Source of the DNA: Campylobacterota bacterium
GTDB taxonomy: Bacteria; Campylobacterota; Campylobacteria; Campylobacterales; Thiovulaceae
Direction of reading: 5' to 3'
Assembly (NCBI GenBank): GCA_030152305.1
Contig: JASKOM010000006.1
Location: forward strand, 62,001 to 126,000
Length of the DNA stretch: 64,000 bases
Numbering within the stretch: the stretch's first letter is position 1; each line of letters starts with the position of its first letter. Position numbers and translations under genes: made by a program. The notes beneath the pieces were generated by a model. It was not told the DNA's origin, did no database searches, and saw only the letters and a list, made by a program, of their open reading frames with translations. Below are positions 8,207 to 20,170 of this stretch, one piece after another.

Positions 8207-8814
8207 AAGCGATACCTTAGACCTGTGTAAATGCCGTCGCTATCGAAATATAAAAATAGCGGTTTTTCACGAGAATGACTTAACCAACCAATTGTTCCGC
8301 CAAGAATTGCACCTGTTAAAACATCAGTTTGCCAATGGGCTCCAGCATTAACTCGACCAGCCATTTGTTGAATCGGTAATAATAAAAGAACATAAGCCCA
8401 ATACGAGTCTTTTTTATATTCTAAAAAATACGGTGTAATTATCGATGTCATCGATGAAACATGACCACTTGGAAAACTATCGTTATCAACGACATCACTG
8501 CCAACAAACCATTCATTTGGTGTTTCTGCTTTTCGTGGGCGAACTCGTCGAAAACTATTTTTTAAAATTTCTGTTGATAAATTTGTCCAAATAAACGAAT
8601 CAAGAGCTTTTAATGTTGTTTTTCCAAAACGAGTTTCGCTGTTGCCTTCGATTAATGCCGTTGCCAAAAGTGAATAACCTGCGATATAAGGCAATTCATA
8701 ATGAGAAGTCAAAATATAATTATTGCTTTTATCAACTTTTTTATCAATTGTAAAGGCATGTAAATTATTTGACGAAAATAATATCGAACTTGTTAATAAT
8801 ATTTTTTTTATCAT
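8203..8814 (-). CDS. PAP2-family phosphatase, exported
   Basis: 203 residues with an N-terminal signal sequence ending around NNLHAF. The three PAP2 phosphatase motifs are present: KNSFRRVRPR (K-x6-RP), SFPSGHVSS (PSGH), and AGRVNAGAHWQTDV (SR-x5-H-x3-D type, with the nucleophilic His in AGAHW). Such enzymes dephosphorylate lipid phosphates such as undecaprenyl pyrophosphate, phosphatidate or lipid A at the outer face of the membrane. The C-terminus (YTGLRYRF) ends in an aromatic residue. It lies 12 bases after the cytochrome gene and overlaps the barrel gene by 4 bases. The substrate is not evident. Confidence 0.85.
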   Translation of the reverse strand: MIKKILLTSSILFSSNNLHAFTIDKKVDKSNNYILTSHYELPYIAGYSLLATALIEGNSETRFGKTTLKALDSFIWTNLSTEILKNSFRRVRPRKAETPNEWFVGSDVVDNDSFPSGHVSSMTSIITPYFLEYKKDSYWAYVLLLLPIQQMAGRVNAGAHWQTDVLTGAILGGTIGWLSHSREKPLFLYFDSDGIYTGLRYRF

Positions 8815-8826
8815 TTTTTATTTATT

Positions 8827-9231
8827 TTAACTTCCTCCACCATCATTCCAAGTATCTCGTGGAGATCTATATTTATTATTTAATTCTATTTTTTTTAGAT
8901 TTTCAAGAGCTATCGAAATAGCTTCGATTTCTTGATCGGATAAACTTTTTGCAAAAGGAATCATTATTAATGATTGTTGATTATTTTCGATTCCTTTTTT
9001 ATATTTTAATAATCTTCTTTTTAAATCCCAAGACGATCTTCCAGAAAGTGAAGGATAATTATGTAGTCCTTTGCCGTCAATTCCATGACAGCTTGAACAA
9101 CCTTTTGAGAAATATAAATCTTCTCCCATTTTACTTAAATTATTATCATTGGCTAATAAAAAATTAAATATTAATGGAACTGATATATATATATTAAGCG
9201 AAGGCTTTAATTTTTTCAAGAACTTTTGCAA
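8827..9231 (-). CDS. Small periplasmic c-type cytochrome
   Basis: Up to 134 residues. The heme-binding motif CSSCH is followed by GIDGKGL and a distal methionine region MIPFAKSLSDQEIEAI, the pattern of a class I cytochrome c. The longest frame starts at TTG 9231, inside the last 38 bases of the response regulator gene, and gives a plausible signal peptide (KKLKPSLNIYISVPLIFNFLLA). A second TTG five codons in is an alternative start. The role is probably electron transfer in the periplasm; the partner is unknown. Confidence 0.85.
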   Translation of the reverse strand: MQKFLKKLKPSLNIYISVPLIFNFLLANDNNLSKMGEDLYFSKGCSSCHGIDGKGLHNYPSLSGRSSWDLKRRLLKYKKGIENNQQSLIMIPFAKSLSDQEIEAISIALENLKKIELNNKYRSPRDTWNDGGGS

Positions 9232-9553
9232 GACTTTTAAACGGTTTTAATAAATAATCGTTTGCACCTAATTGATGACTATTTAAAACTCGATCAAGAG
9301 TTGAATGAGCAGTCATCATAATTATTTTTGTTCTTTTATTTTGCATTCGAACAGTTTTTAAAAAATCCATACCGTCCATTTGAGGCATCATAATATCTAA
9401 TAAAACGATATCAAAAGTTCCAGCTTTAACTTCTTCAAGTGCATTCGCAGGATTCGAAAAAACTCTAACTTCAAAGCCTTTTTCTCTACCGATTAATCTT
9501 TCCAACATCGAAAGAATCTCAAGTTCATTATCGACAATTGCTATTTTTGCCAT
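9194..9553 (-). CDS. Single-domain CheY-like response regulator
   Basis: 119 residues, a receiver domain only. It has the acidic pocket near DNELE, the phosphoacceptor Asp in IVLLDIMMPQMDG, the conserved Thr in IIMMTAH and the Lys in ANDYLLKPF. No output domain follows, so it acts like CheY or as a phosphorelay intermediate. The kinase is not adjacent; the nearest one in the window is the FIST-domain kinase at 30.5 kb. Its 3' end overlaps the cytochrome gene. An AAGGAGAAAC ribosome-binding site precedes the ATG. Confidence 0.93.
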   Translation of the reverse strand: MAKIAIVDNELEILSMLERLIGREKGFEVRVFSNPANALEEVKAGTFDIVLLDIMMPQMDGMDFLKTVRMQNKRTKIIMMTAHSTLDRVLNSHQLGANDYLLKPFKSLAKVLEKIKAFA

Positions 9554-9617
9554 TGTTTCTCCTTAATTTAATTCGAATGAAATTATATTCCTATTTCTGA
9601 ATAACTTATTAAAGATA

Positions 9618-12597
9618 TTATTTATATAACCAAATACCTGCATTTTTTGGAACTCGATTAAATACTTCAAAATGAGCATTAGCGATTTTTCGTCTAATTT
9701 CTGGATTCGAACTATATCCTTTAAAAGTTCCATCTGAAAAAATCCAAACAACTTTAAACCCTTCAAAAATCGAAATATCATTTATTTCTGCAAGGGTGCC
9801 CAATAAAGACCAACCTTTATCTAGACTATTTAACATTTGTTTGTTAACTCTAATGCCATATTTCGAAGGATCTTCTTGTATTTTTAATGTCAATTTTTGC
9901 ATTTCACTTTGCAATTCAGACATACTCATTAAATTAAATTCTTTCGGATTACTAATAACTTTTTCACGACCTTCGATATATGCATTATCAACATTTTTTT
10001 TGTGAGTTAAATTATATTCATCAAGATGAGTTAAAATATGTTCTTGAATTTCAACAATAATTTCTTCATAATTTTTAAATGTTGTTAAATTAAATTCTTG
10101 TGGATTTTCCAGAATATATTTTTTGGCATTTTCAATAGTTTCTTTTGAATTTGACTTATCGCTATTCATTTCTTCTAAATTATTTAATATATAATCTTTA
10201 ACTTCATTAATTCCATTATTAAATTGAATCATTCTAGACATATTATATTCGTTTGCTTCTGTTTCTTCTGTTTTGAGTTCTTCAAGTAATTTACTATAAT
10301 TTTCGTTTAAATCTTTATAATCCCGAGTTATATTTTGATCTAAATCAGACCCGATAGCATCGCTATATTTTGTTGCTTTTTGATTTTCTGCAATATTTAC
10401 AACACCTTTACTAATACTTTCAAGATATGCTCTACTTTTTTTATCTTTTAATAATTCTCTAAATTCATCTTGAGAAAGTTCATAAAGATCAACTGGAAAA
10501 GTTTTTTCAGCAATTTTGCCTTCTGTATCAACTATTTTTACTTTTATATCTTTTATTCCAGCTTCATGAAAACGATGAGTTGTTGCATTATTTTGCAATT
10601 CTTCGTAGCCGTTATTTTCATCAAAATTTATAAAATATTTATCAACGGGATTTTTACCATTTCTAGTTACGATAATAAAATACATTTCTTTATAAATTTT
10701 ATGATCCCCTTCGATTATTAAATCACTGATGTCAGCATACAACGAATTTCTCAATTGATGTTCTTTCTGGCGATTTTCTATTGAATCAAAAGTTTCATCA
10801 GCTTCTTTCTTTTGACGAATCAATGAACTTCCAACAGCTTGGTCATAAGCTTTTGAAACATTATAAATATCCATACAATTTTTATTCATATCTGGAGTCA
10901 ATCCAACTTTTATTAATGCTGAATTATTTTCAAAAATTTTATTCATATCAGCTGATTTTGTTAAATTTGTTAAAGGTAAATTACCAGCTTTTTCTAATTT
11001 ATAAAATTGATAATTATAAATATTACTTAAATTAAGAAAATTATTTTCTAATTGAACATCACCAGTCATAAAAATTTCTTCAGAAACGATATCAGGACCA
11101 GTTTCATTTTTGATTATATTATTTATAATTGCACCTTTGCCATAAAGAGACATTCCTTTGCCTCTATTATTTAAAAGTAATGAATTAAATAATTTTACAT
11201 TGCCAAAAATTGCACCACCTTGATTGGCTTGATTTTGCATAAATAACGATGAGGTAATATCTAATTTAGCTGTATGAATTCCATGAATTGCACCACCGCG
11301 ATTGCTAATATTTTTGGCAAGATTTGAATTTGTTACTGTAACTGCTACACCGTCGATGGCACCGCCAACATTTGAAGAAGCATTTTCGCAAAGAGCTGTG
11401 TATCTAATTTTTAAATCATAACCTTTAACTGCTCCACCACTAACAACTGCATAGTTTTTATATAAATATGAATTCGTTAATGATAATGATTTTGATAAAA
11501 TCGCTCCACCTTTTTCACTTTTATTTTTTATAAAAGAACTACCAATAATTGAAGTCATAACAGTTTCTATTGCTCCACCAGTTTTCGAACTTGAATTTGC
11601 TGTGAAATTGCTATCTTTTACAAGTCCGTCAATACTTTTAATTGCTCCGCCACTATAGATTGCTGAATTATTATTAAATATTGATTCTCTAATTTGAACT
11701 TTTTCTCCAAATAAACCACCGCCATATTTTGCACTATTTTTATCAAATTTTGAACCAATAATATTAATATCACGACTATATAAACCACCGCCGTAGTTAT
11801 CGGCACTGTTATTAATGATACTTGAATCGATGATTTTTGCACTTTCTGTTTTTATGGCTCCGCCATCATATTTTGAACTATTATTAGAAATAATGCAATT
11901 TGTGATTTTAACTTTGCTTACTCCGTATAACATTCCGCCGTAGCTACTATTATTATATGAAAGATTAGAATCCTTAAGAAGGGCTGTTTTGATGCTATAA
12001 ATACCACCGCCATGTCTTTGAGCTTTATTGTAAGAAATATTTGAAAGCTTAACGATTGTATTTCCGCTACTGAAAATAGCACCTCCAACCCCTCGTAAAG
12101 ATTCATTTTTACTGATTGTTGATTCGTTGATAAATGTTGAACCTAAATTATAAACTCCTGCACCGTCATATTGAGATTTATTGTATATAACGGCAATATT
12201 ATTTAAATTTAATTCGCCTAGATTTTCAACTCTTAAACCACCACCATTAATTTTACTGTGTCCATTTTGAACAGTTACTCTAGACACTGTAATAGATATT
12301 TTATGTTGAGAATTTGATAGAAAAAGTGTTGAAGATAATCCGTTGCCATCGATTATAACTTCGTTTCGTTTTGCTCCAGTTTCACCTTGAATTATTAAAT
12401 CAAAATTTTCATCTGATTGATAGGAGAAGATTTGTCTTGATGATGCGACATATCTTCCCCGTTTTAAAATAATTTTGTCATCTTCACTGTTATTCTCCGC
12501 ACTTCTTAAAGCTAAATAAAACTCATCACTATTTGAGACAGTAAAATCTTTGCCTAATAATAATGACGAAGCAACGAGAGATAAAAGTATGTGTCGC
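9618..12597 (-). CDS. Large right-handed beta-helix surface protein with C-terminal Trp-rich module
   Basis: About 993 residues. A TTG start near 12599 is preceded by AAAGGA six bases upstream; a signal sequence (MRHILLSLVASSLLLG) follows. Residues about 70-480 are repeats of roughly 30-35 residues built around GG(A/G)I or GGGLY and SxFxxNSA, the pattern of parallel beta-helix proteins (polymorphic membrane protein style). A long Asn/Glu-rich helical region follows. The last 65 residues (GWSLLGTLAEI ... VVWIFSDGTFKGYS ... GIWLYK) form a module also found in the surface protein at 60194. It is the last of four surface genes transcribed from 18.2 kb. Probably exported and cell-surface; adhesion is only a guess. 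Confidence 0.75.
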
Positions 12598-12614
12598 AAG
12601 ATGAGTCCTTTATT

Positions 12615-14120
12615 TTAAAAAATTACTGGTATTGAACCAGTTCCGCTTGAGCTATTTAAATTTGTAGTTGTTGGAGTTGTATATTGATCTTCCCAAGAAC
12701 CTATTGTTCCGCCATCAATTGTGTCAATATATCCAAAATTTCGTTTTTCACAAACAATAGTATTTTTATCTTCATCGTAATATTTAACATAATATCTTAT
12801 ACCTTGAAGATGTTTAGCAAAATATACAGTTGCGATTCTATCACCAGTATTTAAATTTCTTATATATTCTTTGCCATAATTATCATAACTATATTGTTGT
12901 CCATTTGTTGGATGGAAAATCATAACAGTTGAAAATTTGTTACCAATATCATAATCCATTTCGTGAGTTGATTTTAAATAAACAGCATTATCAGAACTAT
13001 AAACTCCATCAGGCGATAAAGGAGTATTTGTATCCGTTGTTATTTCATAAGTTTTACTTAAATTTTCATTACATTCATATAAATCAACATAAAACTGTGT
13101 GTTTCTTTTTGCAGATTCAATCGTAATATAAATACTTTCAACTGTTCCAGTTGTTCTATCTTTAACTTTTATTTGTATTTCTCGTTGATCTTCTTTCATT
13201 CCACGAGCTGAAAATTTAAATGTAACTCCGTTTGCTGTATTTGTTGGAAAAATCTTAGAGCCATTAACAACAAGACTTATTTTGCCTTCTTCGTTAATAA
13301 CTGATTGATTAACAATTTCGAATTCAAGAGGATTACCTAATGTGTTATAAGCCGTAATTGAAATATTTTGTTCATCACCACCCATAACAAGCGAATAATT
13401 ATCTCGAACTCCAGCTAATTTTATTTGATTAATAACTTCAACATTTACATAAACACTGTCTGTAAAACCGTTTTCATTTTCAACATATAATTTAAATTCA
13501 TCTTTACCAGTTGCAGTTGTTGATACCAATCTAAATCTATAAACATAATCTTCAGCAACAATTGGAGCTCCACCAAAAATTAAATTTGGAGAGACAACAC
13601 TATTATTTGTATATTGTTGATATTTTAATTTTGTTTCAAGCGAAGTCTGTTTTGGATTTGATTTAATAACAATATTTTTTTCACTATTTTTTGCCATCAC
13701 TATATCAATCGATTTAGAATTACTATATTCTGGAAAAGTTAAATTAAATTCATCAACTTGAACAATTGGCAATGAAATATTTGTATCTTTTATACATTGA
13801 TCACCGCTAATATGATAACCAACTTGACATTGAGTTTGAGTCTGATTTGTATCTTTTACACAAACACTATTTTCAAGATGAAAACCTGTTGAACAAGTTG
13901 TTGGATTTGTATTTCCGTTGTTATTATTTGAACTATTTGTATCAGGCTGAACATTTGTTGAGCCTTGATTTCCAGTTAAATTAGTATCTTTGGTTTTATC
14001 ACTGTTAGGATCTTCTGTTTCAATATCAAGAATATTTTCATTTATTTTATCAGCCACATTGCAACCAGATAATACAAAAGATGCAAGAAACATGGTAAAA
14101 ACTTTTTGTGACCATTTCAC
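12615..14120 (-). CDS. Large lipoprotein with Cys-containing repeats and Ig-like regions
   Basis: I choose GTG 14120 (501 residues): a GAGGAA site lies 7 bases upstream, inside the last codons of the preceding small gene, and the product begins VKWSQKVFTMFLASFVLSGC with a clean lipobox. An ATG at 14171 would give a longer, out-of-place N-terminus overlapping that gene. After Cys20 comes a Thr/Asn-rich linker, then two copies of a short C-x-x-G-(F/Y)-H-(x)n-C-(V/I)-KDTN repeat, then beta-rich sequence resembling cadherin/Ig-like surface domains. It sits between the 71-residue protein and the beta-helix protein in the surface operon. Function unknown. Confidence 0.7.
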   Translation of the reverse strand: MKWSQKVFTMFLASFVLSGCNVADKINENILDIETEDPNSDKTKDTNLTGNQGSTNVQPDTNSSNNNNGNTNPTTCSTGFHLENSVCVKDTNQTQTQCQVGYHISGDQCIKDTNISLPIVQVDEFNLTFPEYSNSKSIDIVMAKNSEKNIVIKSNPKQTSLETKLKYQQYTNNSVVSPNLIFGGAPIVAEDYVYRFRLVSTTATGKDEFKLYVENENGFTDSVYVNVEVINQIKLAGVRDNYSLVMGGDEQNISITAYNTLGNPLEFEIVNQSVINEEGKISLVVNGSKIFPTNTANGVTFKFSARGMKEDQREIQIKVKDRTTGTVESIYITIESAKRNTQFYVDLYECNENLSKTYEITTDTNTPLSPDGVYSSDNAVYLKSTHEMDYDIGNKFSTVMIFHPTNGQQYSYDNYGKEYIRNLNTGDRIATVYFAKHLQGIRYYVKYYDEDKNTIVCEKRNFGYIDTIDGGTIGSWEDQYTTPTTTNLNSSSGTGSIPVIF

Positions 14121-14121
14121 C

Positions 14122-14337
14122 TTAATGTTCCTCACCAGCGGTAGAATGTTTATTTTCTGATTGTTTTTCATTTACCTCATCGTCATTATCATCATTTTGA
14201 TCTGATTCAGGTTCAACAGAACCCATACGATCACAATACTTTCCTTCAGAAGAATCAACATATGTGTATGTTGCCACAGAACCAAAGACCCCTCCTACGA
14301 GGGAAGCGATAACTAAAGCCGCAATTGCTGTTAGCAT
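14122..14337 (-). CDS. Small membrane protein with acidic tail (unknown)
   Basis: 71 residues. The first 30 are one hydrophobic segment (AIAALVIASLVGGVFGSVATY), a signal anchor. The rest is highly acidic and polar (DQNDDNDDEVNEKQ). It ends 1 base before the GTG of the lipoprotein gene and begins 16 bases after the 1288-residue surface gene, so it belongs to the operon. The C-terminal codons carry the ribosome-binding site for the next gene, implying coupled translation. No family recognised. The complement of GATGAGGT lies at 14174. Confidence 0.65.
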   Translation of the reverse strand: MLTAIAALVIASLVGGVFGSVATYTYVDSSEGKYCDRMGSVEPESDQNDDNDDEVNEKQSENKHSTAGEEH

Positions 14338-14353
14338 GTATTTATCTCAATTC

Positions 14354-17300
14354 TTATTTCAATAATTTTTGTGAAGTATTAACTAATGTAAGAGTATATG
14401 GGCTTTGAGAATCATCATGTAAATCTTGTTCAGTTGTATCCAAAAATTTACCTTTATATACTTTGCCATCATATTCAACAAAGAAATGTTTGCCTATATA
14501 TGCATCAACATAACCAATTCTTGCAATTGATTTTGTTGTATCTGTAGGAAGCGATACAAAAATATATTTTGGAAGAATTCCAGCTTTTAAAGTTGTTCCA
14601 GCCTGATTTTTATAAGCTAAAGAAATAGTTTTATCCGCTAGACTAATAGTAGCCTTTAAGTTAATACCACTATTTGGATCTGTTGTTCCATCAGAATATG
14701 AAGGATTCCATGTGCATTGATCAGTTCCACCTCGATATTCGCTAGGAGTTTGAGATTCTGTAACAGTTTTATCAACTTTAAGAACATGTGCATTTTTCAT
14801 TGGAATGAAATCAATTCGTGAAATATCAGAACAGTTTGCCTGTTGAGGATTTGCATTATCGATAGCTACGACCAATAACGAAACAAAATCTATATCTGTG
14901 CTGTCTAATTTAACACAAAGATCTTTAATAGATTCTGATGAGGTAGTTGCATTGTATTCAGCAATATAATTAGAACTGTCTGTTGGAATACCAGTTCCAC
15001 CAAAGTTATCATCAATTCTATCTTTAAAAACTAAGAATTTAGAAGTCTTATTAATATCTGCTGAAACAGTAGAGTCGTTTTTATCAATTTTTAAAATTGT
15101 TGGATCATTAACATCAAAAGACAAAGAAGGTTTTTTTGGTTTGATAACATCAAAGTTTATGTCTTTTTCAACTGTATATAATCTACCATCAGTAACAATG
15201 ATTTTTACAGAAGTTGCATTATATGTTTCTTCTAATAATTCAGTAGCTATTTGTGTTGAATAGTCATATGATGTTGAACTACCTGTAAATCCGCCTTGAG
15301 TCATTTCAAAGTTTGTTAAATCTAAACTTGTAAAACCTGTTAATTGAGCCATAACTTTAAGATTATCTTTATCGTAAATACCGTCAAGTGTTACACCAAC
15401 ATTGTCTAATTTAATATAGTTTGTTGTTGTATTCGCTTCGTTATCAAAATATCGAACATATCGTTTTGTAACTTCTCCGTTTGGAATAACAGAAATAGCA
15501 TTACCTAAAGCTGGATATTGATCAAGATAAACCCAATACGATTTTTGATTGTTAATCGAGAAAAGATTATATTTTTCATACCATTTACTAACTTTTTCAA
15601 TTGGTGAAATTTGTTGCCAAGAAACAAGACCGTTATTAATATTAGATTCACTTCCAATTATCATAGTTGGAATATATTGTTTCTTAAATGCTTTGTTGAT
15701 TAAATCAGTTAATGTGTTAGAAGCAAGAATATCATCTGTAACAAGAGTATTAGAAGATAAATCAGTTAATAGTAGTTGACTAGAATCTAATGAACCGTTT
15801 TCATTAATTGGAAGTGAAGATAAATCACTGCCTTGAATTCCAGTTAATAAAGCACCAAATACACTGGAATTTTTATCCCAATTGTTTTCAGCTTTTAAAC
15901 TATCAACATTGACACCAGCTCCTGCACTTTCAAAAAGATAAAAAATAGGATCTTTTGAAGCCATAACAATATATTCAGAACCAATATTATTATAAACTGA
16001 ACCGTTTTCATCTAAAATATAAGTGGAAGTAACCTTACTAATGTTTAAATCTTTAGCTTTGCCATAACTTGTAAATGTTTTGTTAGCATCTAAGTTAATG
16101 GTATCTTTTTTTCCTGTTTCATCAGTTGAGCCAACAAATAAAGAAATATCAATTGTTGATTGTGTCTTTGGAGTATATGAATAGACTTTTGTATAAGTTG
16201 TATCTTTAACATAAATTCCGCTTTTTGATGTCAATAATATATAATCTTTATTGTCAGATTCGTTCATATCAAAATCAACTTGATAAGCATTTACTCCTTT
16301 AATATTAATTTGATTGATTACTGAATTAATATCTGAATTGTTGCTCAATGTTATCGATTCACCATTAATTTGAATAGAAGCAAAACCATCTTGAACAAAT
16401 TTAGAATCTAAATTAGGTTGAATTAATAAAGCATATTGACCATAACCAGCAATAGCAGTTTGATTGCTATTCATAAAAATAGAATCACCTCTAAGATCTG
16501 TTGTTTCACTAACTAAATTAGTTCCGCTAAAAGTAACTGTCGAGGCAATCTTAAATTTTTCACTGGAAATAAACATTAATTTATCAGTTCCAATAGGAAG
16601 AACTCTAACATTAAAGAATTGCGATGACAAATCTCCATTTGCTTGAGCATATTCAATAGCTTTATTTACACTTTTAGCAAATTCATGGTTATTAGTTATT
16701 ATAGCATTAGTTACATTAACAATGTTTACACCAAACTCATCAGAGATATTTATGTCAGTTCTTAAATTAGAAAAATCTACAATTAAACCTGTAACACTTT
16801 TTCTAATTTTAGAATTAGGCAATGTCATTAAATGCCAACCAACTTTTAAATCTCGATAAACTTCATGACTTGTTAATTGAACACTTGTATCTCCAAGAAC
16901 AAAACCAGATTTGATCTCTTTTGTATTGGACATTGATTTATCGCTTGAAGTTATATATGGAAATACATCTATTCCTGTTGTTATAGTTTCTGAGAAAGTT
17001 GGCTTATCAGAAGAAGTAGATTGTGCAATAACAACAAACGAGCTTGATTTTCCTGCAGGTTGAAAAGCAGTTAAATTAACTTCACTATTATTAATATCTG
17101 AACCGTTTATAGCTTTTACAATTGAAGAAATATTACCATCTGTAATAGTATAGTTCTTATCAGTGCCACTAGGTGCTTTTATAGTTAAAGTGCCGTTGCC
17201 GTTGCAATCTTTTGGACAACTTGAATTTACTTCTATCGTATCTACGAAAGTATTGGTATTTACACCTTTAAAGTCATATTTAACCCAATAGCCTTTTCCA

Positions 17301-18220
17301 GCTTGAACTTCTGTAAAGTTGTTGCTTAGATCATTATTTTTACTATTGTAAATTTCCCATCGATTGTTTTTACTGTTATAGTTATATAACTTGAGTTCGC
17401 TGTTATCTGTAATAAAATTTGTTTGATCAATTGGCAATTGATGATTAAGTGATATATATTCTCCAGCTGATCTTGTTGAATTTCCAAAACCAGGATTATC
17501 GTTTAAATATAAATCAACAACATCACTAATTTTTCTTTTTGCAACACTCATATTTGTGTAATAATCTTGATTTGTTGAATAATTTAGATCTATGCCTTTT
17601 ACAACACCGACTGCACTATTTTTAAAATCTTGTAATTTTAATTCATAAATAGTGTTATTACTATCATTCATGTCATAACCCAAAGAAAATACTAAATTAC
17701 TATATGTTCTCATTGCATCAGGATATCGTATTTCTATAAATGTGTTAGATGTATTTCTGTCATATTCGCTGTTAAAAATTCTAACATCGTTAATAACAGT
17801 TAAGTTTGAACTACCGTATAGCCCGATTTTATCGCAAGTTATATTCGATTCGTCAATATGAATAACTAAAGGCAAACTATCTACGATATTTTTTTCAACT
17901 TTTACAGAAAAAAGCCAAGGTCGTTTAGTCATACCTGAATCGTAATTTGAGCCTGTTGTTGTTCTAATTGTTGAACCTTCTATTGGTTCATCGCAATAAA
18001 ATATTGTGTAATCAGGAGAGAGATTGCCTTTTTCTTGATAATCTATTCCATAAATATTATTATAGAATCCAGCAACACCCATCATTTGCCATATGCCTGT
18101 TCCGCTGTCATTTGTTTTAAACTTAATGTATTTAGGACTAAGATCGTTTGCAGTAGCCATTAGGACAGAACTTGTTGCTAATGAGATTGTTATTAATCTT
18201 GTTACTCGCTTAAAAAACAT
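14354..18220 (-). CDS. Giant surface protein (1288 residues), first gene of surface operon
   Basis: A signal peptide (FKRVTRLITISLATSSVLMATA) indicates export. The body is rich in Asn, Ser, Asp and Thr with many short beta-like blocks and few cysteines. Several stretches resemble the Trp-rich module of the other surface proteins: RWEIYNSKNN with GKGYWVKYDF, VGWHLMTLPNSK in the middle, and KWYEKYNLFS with KSYWVYLDQ. No catalytic motif is seen. A strong site (GAAGGAGG) precedes the ATG by 6 bases, fitting high expression. It heads the run 1288 aa / 71 aa / lipoprotein / beta-helix, which probably builds a cell-surface structure. Function is not recognisable. Confidence 0.75.
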   Translation of the reverse strand: MFFKRVTRLITISLATSSVLMATANDLSPKYIKFKTNDSGTGIWQMMGVAGFYNNIYGIDYQEKGNLSPDYTIFYCDEPIEGSTIRTTTGSNYDSGMTKRPWLFSVKVEKNIVDSLPLVIHIDESNITCDKIGLYGSSNLTVINDVRIFNSEYDRNTSNTFIEIRYPDAMRTYSNLVFSLGYDMNDSNNTIYELKLQDFKNSAVGVVKGIDLNYSTNQDYYTNMSVAKRKISDVVDLYLNDNPGFGNSTRSAGEYISLNHQLPIDQTNFITDNSELKLYNYNSKNNRWEIYNSKNNDLSNNFTEVQAGKGYWVKYDFKGVNTNTFVDTIEVNSSCPKDCNGNGTLTIKAPSGTDKNYTITDGNISSIVKAINGSDINNSEVNLTAFQPAGKSSSFVVIAQSTSSDKPTFSETITTGIDVFPYITSSDKSMSNTKEIKSGFVLGDTSVQLTSHEVYRDLKVGWHLMTLPNSKIRKSVTGLIVDFSNLRTDINISDEFGVNIVNVTNAIITNNHEFAKSVNKAIEYAQANGDLSSQFFNVRVLPIGTDKLMFISSEKFKIASTVTFSGTNLVSETTDLRGDSIFMNSNQTAIAGYGQYALLIQPNLDSKFVQDGFASIQINGESITLSNNSDINSVINQINIKGVNAYQVDFDMNESDNKDYILLTSKSGIYVKDTTYTKVYSYTPKTQSTIDISLFVGSTDETGKKDTINLDANKTFTSYGKAKDLNISKVTSTYILDENGSVYNNIGSEYIVMASKDPIFYLFESAGAGVNVDSLKAENNWDKNSSVFGALLTGIQGSDLSSLPINENGSLDSSQLLLTDLSSNTLVTDDILASNTLTDLINKAFKKQYIPTMIIGSESNINNGLVSWQQISPIEKVSKWYEKYNLFSINNQKSYWVYLDQYPALGNAISVIPNGEVTKRYVRYFDNEANTTTNYIKLDNVGVTLDGIYDKDNLKVMAQLTGFTSLDLTNFEMTQGGFTGSSTSYDYSTQIATELLEETYNATSVKIIVTDGRLYTVEKDINFDVIKPKKPSLSFDVNDPTILKIDKNDSTVSADINKTSKFLVFKDRIDDNFGGTGIPTDSSNYIAEYNATTSSESIKDLCVKLDSTDIDFVSLLVVAIDNANPQQANCSDISRIDFIPMKNAHVLKVDKTVTESQTPSEYRGGTDQCTWNPSYSDGTTDPNSGINLKATISLADKTISLAYKNQAGTTLKAGILPKYIFVSLPTDTTKSIARIGYVDAYIGKHFFVEYDGKVYKGKFLDTTEQDLHDDSQSPYTLTLVNTSQKLLK

Positions 18221-18275
18221 TCGAAACCTCCTTCGAAAAATTGGATTTTATCCGTTAAACTGATAAAATTATCGT

Positions 18276-20165
<1,890 letters not shown>

Positions 20166-20170
20166 TTATG

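Noticed and set aside
9796..11035. Plus-strand small frames inside the beta-helix gene
   Set aside because: A/T-rich shadows with no start signals, opposite a 993-codon gene with a clear signal peptide and repeats.
14118..14171. Upstream ATG (14171) for the large lipoprotein
   Set aside because: It would overlap the 71-residue gene by 50 bases and put about 17 polar residues before the signal sequence; GTG 14120 has a good ribosome-binding site.
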